28,536 bases of DNA from positions 1 to 28,536 of the IMG/VR virus record IMGVR_UViG_3300017598_000334; one strand, written 5' to 3'. Positions 24,756 through 28,536 of the stretch are shown piece after piece. Within the stretch, counting starts at the first letter, position 1, and every line of letters begins with the position of its first letter. The translations under genes and the position numbers were made by a program. This DNA is from a virus. The notes beneath the pieces were generated by a model. It did no database searches, was not told the DNA's origin, and saw nothing but the letters and a program-made list of their open reading frames with translations.

Positions 24756-24868
24756 ACTCTTGGCATGCAAATGGGTGAACAGCCCAGCAGATACGCTATG
24801 CCGACAACAAGTCCAATACCTGCAACTATTGCTATGACCCCACCCCATAAAGTATTTAATAAACGCAT
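24752..24868 (-). CDS. Small single-span membrane protein, 38 residues
   Basis: The minus strand reads MRLLNTLWGGVIAIVAG, then IGLVVGIAYLLGC and SPICMPRV before TAG. One hydrophobic segment covers about residues 8-29. The start follows the stop of the upstream small gene directly (TAG then ATG), with AAGGA seven bases before it. Neighbour spacing, ribosome binding site and clean composition support it as a real gene. It might be a holin-like or regulatory microprotein, but no family is recognised. Confidence 0.6.
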   Translation of the reverse strand: MRLLNTLWGGVIAIVAGIGLVVGIAYLLGCSPICMPRV

Positions 24869-25003
24869 CTATTTTTCCTTAAATCTTGCTTGATGTTGAC
24901 GCTTACGCAGATGGTGTGCTTTCTTACTCCAAATAAAACTGGTTACGCCAATCAGATATGCTTCTGTCCAATTGACAATAAAGCTGTGCCAGAACCAATA
25001 CAT
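24869..25003 (-). CDS. Small aromatic membrane-associated protein, 44 residues
   Basis: The minus strand reads MYWFWHSFIVNWTEAYLI, then GVTSFIWSKKAHHLRKRQ, ending HQARFKEK. The first 27 residues are hydrophobic and Trp-rich; the rest is strongly basic, a shape seen in small phage membrane proteins. It starts five bases after the MazG stop (TGA at 25009-25011), with GTGAG as a weak ribosome binding site. The next small gene starts immediately after its stop. No family is recognised. It fills the apparent gap between MazG and the convergent junction. Confidence 0.6.
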   Translation of the reverse strand: MYWFWHSFIVNWTEAYLIGVTSFIWSKKAHHLRKRQHQARFKEK

Positions 25004-25008
25004 ATAGC

Positions 25009-25395
25009 TCACTTGTAAAGGGATTTAACTGAGTCTAAGTCGATAACTTCTTGTCGGTTATCACCCTTTAAGGTTCCCCTCTCCTGTCGTTTTTGTAGCT
25101 TATGCAGATTCTTTTCCATGCAACTAGATAGGCGTGTGTCTAAGACAGTTGTTAGCTGGGCTACATACCATAGGACATCTCCAAGCTCGTCTATGATTTG
25201 ATCTCTGACTTCTTCTGGTATTTCACTGGCAAGCTTGGGGTTTTTGTAGTCTCCTCTAATTACTTTCTTTAGTTTGTTGGCTACTTCACCAGCCTCACCC
25301 ACTAAACCTAGGGTTAGATATTCTAGGGCGCGATCAGGCGGATAGACAGCAGTGATGCCTGTTTGTTTTTGGTAGTCGTTTGGATGCTCAATCAT
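25009..25395 (-). CDS. mazG: MazG-like nucleotide pyrophosphohydrolase
   Basis: A 128-residue single-domain MazG. The metal-binding motifs are GEAGEVANKLKK (E34, E37) and IDELGDVLWYVAQL (E70, D73), the EExxE...ExxD pattern. The C-terminus has KRQERGTLKGDNR, common in phage MazG. These enzymes hydrolyse NTPs or dNTPs to NMPs, clearing damaged nucleotides or altering host nucleotide pools or (p)ppGpp. The start overlaps the end of the upstream gene by eight bases, with AAGGAA upstream. It stands with NrdJ and DNA polymerase, in keeping with control of dNTP supply. Confidence 0.9.
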   Translation of the reverse strand: MIEHPNDYQKQTGITAVYPPDRALEYLTLGLVGEAGEVANKLKKVIRGDYKNPKLASEIPEEVRDQIIDELGDVLWYVAQLTTVLDTRLSSCMEKNLHKLQKRQERGTLKGDNRQEVIDLDSVKSLYK

Positions 25396-25888
25396 TTTCT
25401 TGTTCCTTTGGTATTCTTATGATGAAAGAAAGTTTTTCCATATCTTGAAAAGGTATGAGCGTTAACTCATCATTCCTGTTTGCTCTATTGTATATGTGGT
25501 AAGCCTTTCTTCCTTTGTTATAATTTGAATCTTTAAGTTTTTGTTCTGTAAATTTTATTAGTTTTTCACGGTTAACCAGTAACCACTCTTGAAATCTTTC
25601 GAACACAATATAGTCTGCCTCACCATAAAGCCAACCTTTATTTCCTCTAACATTTTTAAGTTCAATCCAGGCAAAGTCATCTTGATATTCTGTTTGTTGA
25701 CGTTGAAGCTTTTTTAATCCTTTGACATCAAACTTCAAGTCGCGTCCCACCTCAGGCAATACTCCCGCAACATCCCAGTGTTCATGTATGTCTTGTTGTG
25801 TGTTACTTATGCGAGGGTTGTGTAATAGTTTTGAAAATTCTTGCTCTACTTTTTTTGCCTTATCTAAAAAAGATTTAAAGTCAGTCAT
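25388..25888 (-). CDS. PD-(D/E)XK-like phage protein (conserved, nuclease-type)
   Basis: A 166-residue protein starting at the ATG at 25888, which overlaps the previous stop as ATGA with AAGGAG upstream. A start at 25921 would add 11 residues and is less likely. The core is HWDVAGVLPEVGRDLKFDVKG (about 37-57), then FAWIELKNVRGNKGWLYGEADYIVFE (about 72-97). The D...E-x-K spacing (E76-L-K78) and the conserved GNKGWLYG-x-ADYI segment recall a phage family with a restriction-endonuclease-like fold. Its role is unknown. Its place between the Fe-S carrier and MazG puts it in the nucleotide and DNA block. Confidence 0.6.
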   Translation of the reverse strand: MTDFKSFLDKAKKVEQEFSKLLHNPRISNTQQDIHEHWDVAGVLPEVGRDLKFDVKGLKKLQRQQTEYQDDFAWIELKNVRGNKGWLYGEADYIVFERFQEWLLVNREKLIKFTEQKLKDSNYNKGRKAYHIYNRANRNDELTLIPFQDMEKLSFIIRIPKEQEND

Positions 25889-26217
25889 GCTGTCTCCTTG
25901 AGTGAAAAACTTTCTCCACAACCACAGGCAGAAGCAACATTAGGGTTGTCCAAAGATAATATAGTACCAAATAAGTCCTGTTTGTACTGGAGTACGGTGC
26001 CTACAACATACATGACAGCCAGAGGATCGATGTAGAGAGTACCTTTAGACAGAGGGATTGCTTCGCCTGAAGGCTCTTGAACAACCTGCCAGTCGTAGGT
26101 AAAGCCAGCACATCCACCACCCTTGACAGACAGGAGGACGCCCTCTGCTTTTTCGCGTTCAATGATAGAGCAAAGGTGTGAGTCTGCTTCTGGTGTAATA
26201 GTTATCATACTCCGCAT
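25885..26217 (-). CDS. A-type iron-sulfur carrier (IscA/ErpA/HesB-like)
   Basis: About 110 residues. The start is either 26217 (preceded by GGAGGT, very close) or 26208 (ATGA overlap with the NrdJ stop). From MITITPEA on it matches the A-type carrier domain. The three cluster-binding Cys are present: C36 in VKGGGCAGF, and C98 and C100 in SACGCGESF. These proteins accept Fe-S clusters and pass them to apo-enzymes. The gene overlaps both neighbours. Class II NrdJ needs no iron, so the client is more likely a host or another phage Fe-S protein. Phage-borne A-type carriers are known in marine phages; the function here is inferred. Confidence 0.88.
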   Translation of the reverse strand: MRSMITITPEADSHLCSIIEREKAEGVLLSVKGGGCAGFTYDWQVVQEPSGEAIPLSKGTLYIDPLAVMYVVGTVLQYKQDLFGTILSLDNPNVASACGCGESFSLKETA

Positions 26218-27887
26218 GTACCTCCATGTCCTGTGATGGTACAGATGTCGTGGGATTCCAGGGATTCCTCAAACTCTTCACCCAGTTTTTCTTTGGCTTC
26301 CTTGTAGAGTACCTGGGTGAGAGGTTGTCCACCACGGCAGCCATCTGGATAGCAGGTGAAGCCTCTAAGGCGATGGGCATAGCTGGCTAGAACCTTGGTG
26401 AAGTGAGGCATGGTGTCCTCGTTGTTGTGCTTTGATCCCCACTTAGGCAGATTGATGGTCGAAGAGATGCTCATGTCCACATAATCTTGGATGTCTGCTT
26501 GGAACTTGATGCGTCTCTCATAGTCTTCTGATAATTTCAGGGCTGAATCTATGTCATCTGGTTTGACGCCGTAAAGGTCTATGATTTCTTGGGCTGCCGA
26601 GTCTACCACATACTGGTAGTGCCAGCGTGTACCACCCTTGAGGTAGCGTCTCTTGTAGGCCACGGCGAAGATAGGCTCGATGCCTGTGCTGGTACCAGCA
26701 AGGATGCCTATGGAGCCTGTAGGAGCTATGGCGCGGTTAGCTACAGGGGTACTAATACCCAGATGCGCTGAAAATTCTTTGCTAACCTTGTCTGAGACAC
26801 CCTTATAGACAGTAAGGAAGGAGTGTAAGGTGGGTGTTACCTCGTAGCGTTCACCCTTTTTTATCAGGAACTCGTGGATACCCATGAGACCAAGACCTAA
26901 ACGCCTGTTCTTTTCTCTGACTTTATCCACCTTATCGTAGGGAAGCTTTGCCCTCAGGGTACCACACATAAGGAACTTGGTTGCCAATTCTACCACCTGA
27001 GAAAACTCATGAACGCTATCGATGCGCCCCATGTTGATAGAGCCAAGGTTACACACATCAGAGTCATCGCTTGAGGTTACTTCGGTGCAGGCGTTACGAA
27101 GAGTTTCGGTTTCCTTATCAAAGAAATTGAAAGAGAACCCTGGTTCAGCCGTGCTTAAGGCTTGTCTTACATTTTGTTTGAACAGATCGCCAGGGTCTTT
27201 ATTCTTGTAGTACTGGAGTAACCAATCGGTATCATAATTTACTGAGATGTTTGTCATGTCGAGAGGTGCGGGAAAGTTAAAGTCTTGTTCTTTTATGTCA
27301 CCGAGAGTGTGTCCCGTGCTACCGACTGGCATCTTGTACCAGTTTTTTGAATCGAGGAATTGGTGTATGTCTGGATGCTGCCAGTTAAGTGAAGCATAGA
27401 TAGCTGACCTACGGCTGCCACCTTGCATCACCCGCCTGCCAATCTCATTGATCATTTGCATCTTGGGTAGGGGGCCAGAGGCTAGGCCGCCTGTACCTTG
27501 AAGGGTAGCTCCCTCTGCACGATACACTGAATAGTCTACATCTATGCCACCACCTGTCATCAAGCAAGACTCTGACTTCCAAGACAGATTGGCCCAGTCT
27601 TCACGGGTATCCTCTTCTGCTTTGAGTAGGTAACAATTATTAAAGAATTTATTTTGACGGCCAGCGTAATAAATGTAACGTCCACCAGGAATAAATTTAA
27701 GATTGCTGATGATGTTTACCAACTCTTCTTTCTCAGATTTCTGCATGAAGTTTTGGCACACATCTTCCACAAGCACACGAGACAAATCATTCCATGTGTC
27801 ACAATTTTCATGAGCATACTTGTGGTTGAAGATGTCTTCCGAAAATTTGCTGCGGAATTGTGGGTTACGATTTGATTTAAAAGGCAT
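26205..27887 (-). CDS. nrdJ: Class II (adenosylcobalamin-dependent) ribonucleotide reductase
   Basis: A 560-residue enzyme that turns ribonucleotides into deoxyribonucleotides for phage DNA synthesis. Visible signatures: FIPGGRYIYYAGR near 65-77; the redox Cys pair C85 (FFNNCYLL) and C279 (SDVCNLGSIN); the active-site motif N265-A-C267-T-E269; PTGSIGILAGTSTGIEP at 389-405; and C-terminal CTITGHGGTCGV with the reducing Cys at 549 and 558. There is no ATP-cone domain and no small-subunit gene nearby, as expected for class II. It starts TAATG-coupled to the small gene upstream and overlaps the Fe-S carrier. It requires B12 from the host. Confidence in class II is high from the overall pattern. 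Confidence 0.92.
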   Translation of the reverse strand: MPFKSNRNPQFRSKFSEDIFNHKYAHENCDTWNDLSRVLVEDVCQNFMQKSEKEELVNIISNLKFIPGGRYIYYAGRQNKFFNNCYLLKAEEDTREDWANLSWKSESCLMTGGGIDVDYSVYRAEGATLQGTGGLASGPLPKMQMINEIGRRVMQGGSRRSAIYASLNWQHPDIHQFLDSKNWYKMPVGSTGHTLGDIKEQDFNFPAPLDMTNISVNYDTDWLLQYYKNKDPGDLFKQNVRQALSTAEPGFSFNFFDKETETLRNACTEVTSSDDSDVCNLGSINMGRIDSVHEFSQVVELATKFLMCGTLRAKLPYDKVDKVREKNRRLGLGLMGIHEFLIKKGERYEVTPTLHSFLTVYKGVSDKVSKEFSAHLGISTPVANRAIAPTGSIGILAGTSTGIEPIFAVAYKRRYLKGGTRWHYQYVVDSAAQEIIDLYGVKPDDIDSALKLSEDYERRIKFQADIQDYVDMSISSTINLPKWGSKHNNEDTMPHFTKVLASYAHRLRGFTCYPDGCRGGQPLTQVLYKEAKEKLGEEFEESLESHDICTITGHGGTCGV

Positions 27888-28195
27888 TACGGGTTTCCCA
27901 CACTGAAGGGTATCTCATCTGTGTCAGATTCGGCACCTATTTTATCTTCTAAATTTTTTTTAAATCCCAGTAGTTCTTCTTCTTTGATAGTAATCTTGGT
28001 CATCTCTTTTGTCAGATGCTCTTTATAATCCTTTATGCTTGAAAGGTGTGCGTCAGTGCGTCTGATACTTAATTTTATTTCTGCCGCAACAGCTCTCTCC
28101 TTGTCCCGCTTATATCTTTTGTCGGAAACTACTATTACTTTGGGAGCATAGTGATGGGTGGGATACATAAATTCTAAGAGCCAAGGCATATACAT
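27887..28195 (-). CDS. Small charged helical protein between DNA polymerase and NrdJ, unknown
   Basis: 102 residues from the ATG at 28195, which overlaps the polymerase stop (TAATG) with AAGGAAG upstream. A longer reading from 28237 lies inside the polymerase gene. The N-terminus (MYMPWLLEFMYP) is hydrophobic and aromatic. The middle (about 26-85) is a charged helix that could form a coiled coil. The end has DTDEIPFSVGNP, which recalls the acidic DxDxIPF tip of single-stranded DNA-binding proteins but is not at the very end. Family unknown; a replication accessory role is possible from context. Confidence 0.65.
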   Translation of the reverse strand: MYMPWLLEFMYPTHHYAPKVIVVSDKRYKRDKERAVAAEIKLSIRRTDAHLSSIKDYKEHLTKEMTKITIKEEELLGFKKNLEDKIGAESDTDEIPFSVGNP

Positions 28196-28536
28196 TAAAC
28201 TTCCTTCCATACTTTGTTGAGGTCTTTGCTGACCCATTTCTTTAAACCAGCAGGATTTTTGTCAGATAGTTTGCCCCAGTTGAGGCCGTATTCAGCATCT
28301 ACTGGGATTGTCATTTTTCTTTGGTGGATTTCGACGGTAATTGTAAGACACTCTAACACACGCTTGAGCAGCAGGTCAAAATTTTTCTTAGGAATGCTGG
28401 CTACAATGGCGTCGTGGATCATGCCTTGTAGTTTTACTTCTGGCTCAAGGGTTTGCCAGACTTTCTTAAGTCCTTGTGCCATGATGTCAGCCACCACCGA
28501 CTGAGGGCCGAAGGCAATAGCTTTTCTTAGGGTGTG
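28195..28536 (-). CDS. polA: DNA polymerase I-like (family A) C-terminus, partial at the right edge
   Basis: The frame runs open off the right edge; only the last 113 residues are present. It reads LRKAIAFGPQSVVADIM, the helix after motif B in family A polymerases. Then comes motif C, QGMIHDAIVASIP, whose Asp is a catalytic metal ligand; the usual following Glu of HDE is Ala here. The tail (DAEYGLNWGKLSD) fits the end of the palm. It is the replicative phage polymerase type. The stop overlaps the next gene start as TAATG. Confidence 0.88.
   Translation of the reverse strand, partial: HTLRKAIAFGPQSVVADIMAQGLKKVWQTLEPEVKLQGMIHDAIVASIPKKNFDLLLKRVLECLTITVEIHQRKMTIPVDAEYGLNWGKLSDKNPAGLKKWVSKDLNKVWKEV

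Noticed and set aside
24606-24848. 80-codon minus-strand frame starting MGWGHSNSC
   Set aside because: It runs into the nuclease-like + gene and is out of frame with the better-supported 38-codon gene that has AAGGA and direct coupling.
25889-25921. Upstream start for the PD-(D/E)XK-like minus-strand gene
   Set aside because: The ATG at 25888 has AAGGAG and an ATGA overlap; the longer form lies within the end of the Fe-S carrier gene without a ribosome binding site.
28196-28237. Upstream start for the small gene after DNA polymerase
   Set aside because: The added residues are encoded inside the polymerase end; the ATG at 28195 has AAGGAAG and a TAATG overlap.
1-28536. tRNA genes, CRISPR arrays, insertion sequences, integrase or attachment sites, diversity-generating retroelement
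   Set aside because: No gaps large enough for tRNAs, no spaced direct repeats, no transposase, integrase or reverse transcriptase pattern in any frame that I read.

Overview
The window looks like part of the genome of a tailed, lytic, short-tailed marine phage, AT-rich by eye. The evidence is a compact, almost gapless run of virion genes on the + strand, a glycosylation and lysis block behind it, and a convergent minus-strand block for DNA replication and nucleotide metabolism. The gene content is an adaptor, a stabilisation/nozzle-like tail protein, a 'SSYTT...RLEKQG' fibre, a giant ejected-type protein, a class II (B12-dependent) ribonucleotide reductase, an A-type Fe-S carrier, MazG and a family A DNA polymerase. 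This resembles podoviruses of marine Alphaproteobacteria (HMO-2011-like or pelagiphage-like). That placement is inferred from remembered family patterns and was not computed. Terminase, portal, major capsid protein, helicase and primase are not in the window.

Layout. Positions 1-121 on the minus strand read as the C-terminal half of a second connector/adaptor family. It is cut by the left edge and has no N-terminal half, so it is either an inverted gene remnant or an assembly/amplification junction. From 163 to 19616 the + strand carries the virion operon: a very basic protein with three QTKGRA motifs, two small head-region proteins, a fibre-like protein with eight 20-residue repeats, the adaptor, a glycine-rich protein, the tail fibre, the stabilisation/nozzle-like protein, small tail proteins, a Gly/Ala-rich protein, a GNAT acetyltransferase, and two very large proteins of 1031 and 2478 residues. 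Most of these genes are joined by ATGA, TAATG or TGATG stop-start overlaps.

After a 70-base gap with a sigma70-like promoter, 19687-22571 encodes a DxD glycosyltransferase and a 725-residue fusion of glycosyltransferase, methyltransferase and DUF115/MptE-like domains. This is probably a glycan-modifying unit. Next is a lysis region: a small unknown protein, a holin-like protein, an inner-membrane spanin overlapping an outer-membrane lipoprotein spanin, and a secreted trypsin-like serine protease. No endolysin is visible. A PD-(D/E)XK nuclease-like gene ends the + strand block at 24755.

On the minus strand, read right to left, come the C-terminus of DNA polymerase A (running off the right edge), a small unknown protein, NrdJ, an A-type Fe-S carrier, a second PD-(D/E)XK-like protein, MazG, and two small membrane-protein genes of 44 and 38 codons. 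These minus-strand genes are also stop-start coupled or closely spaced. Together they make dNTPs, clean up nucleotide pools and copy DNA, while the + strand builds the particle and releases it. The two transcription units meet tail to tail with overlapping stop codons at 24752-24755.
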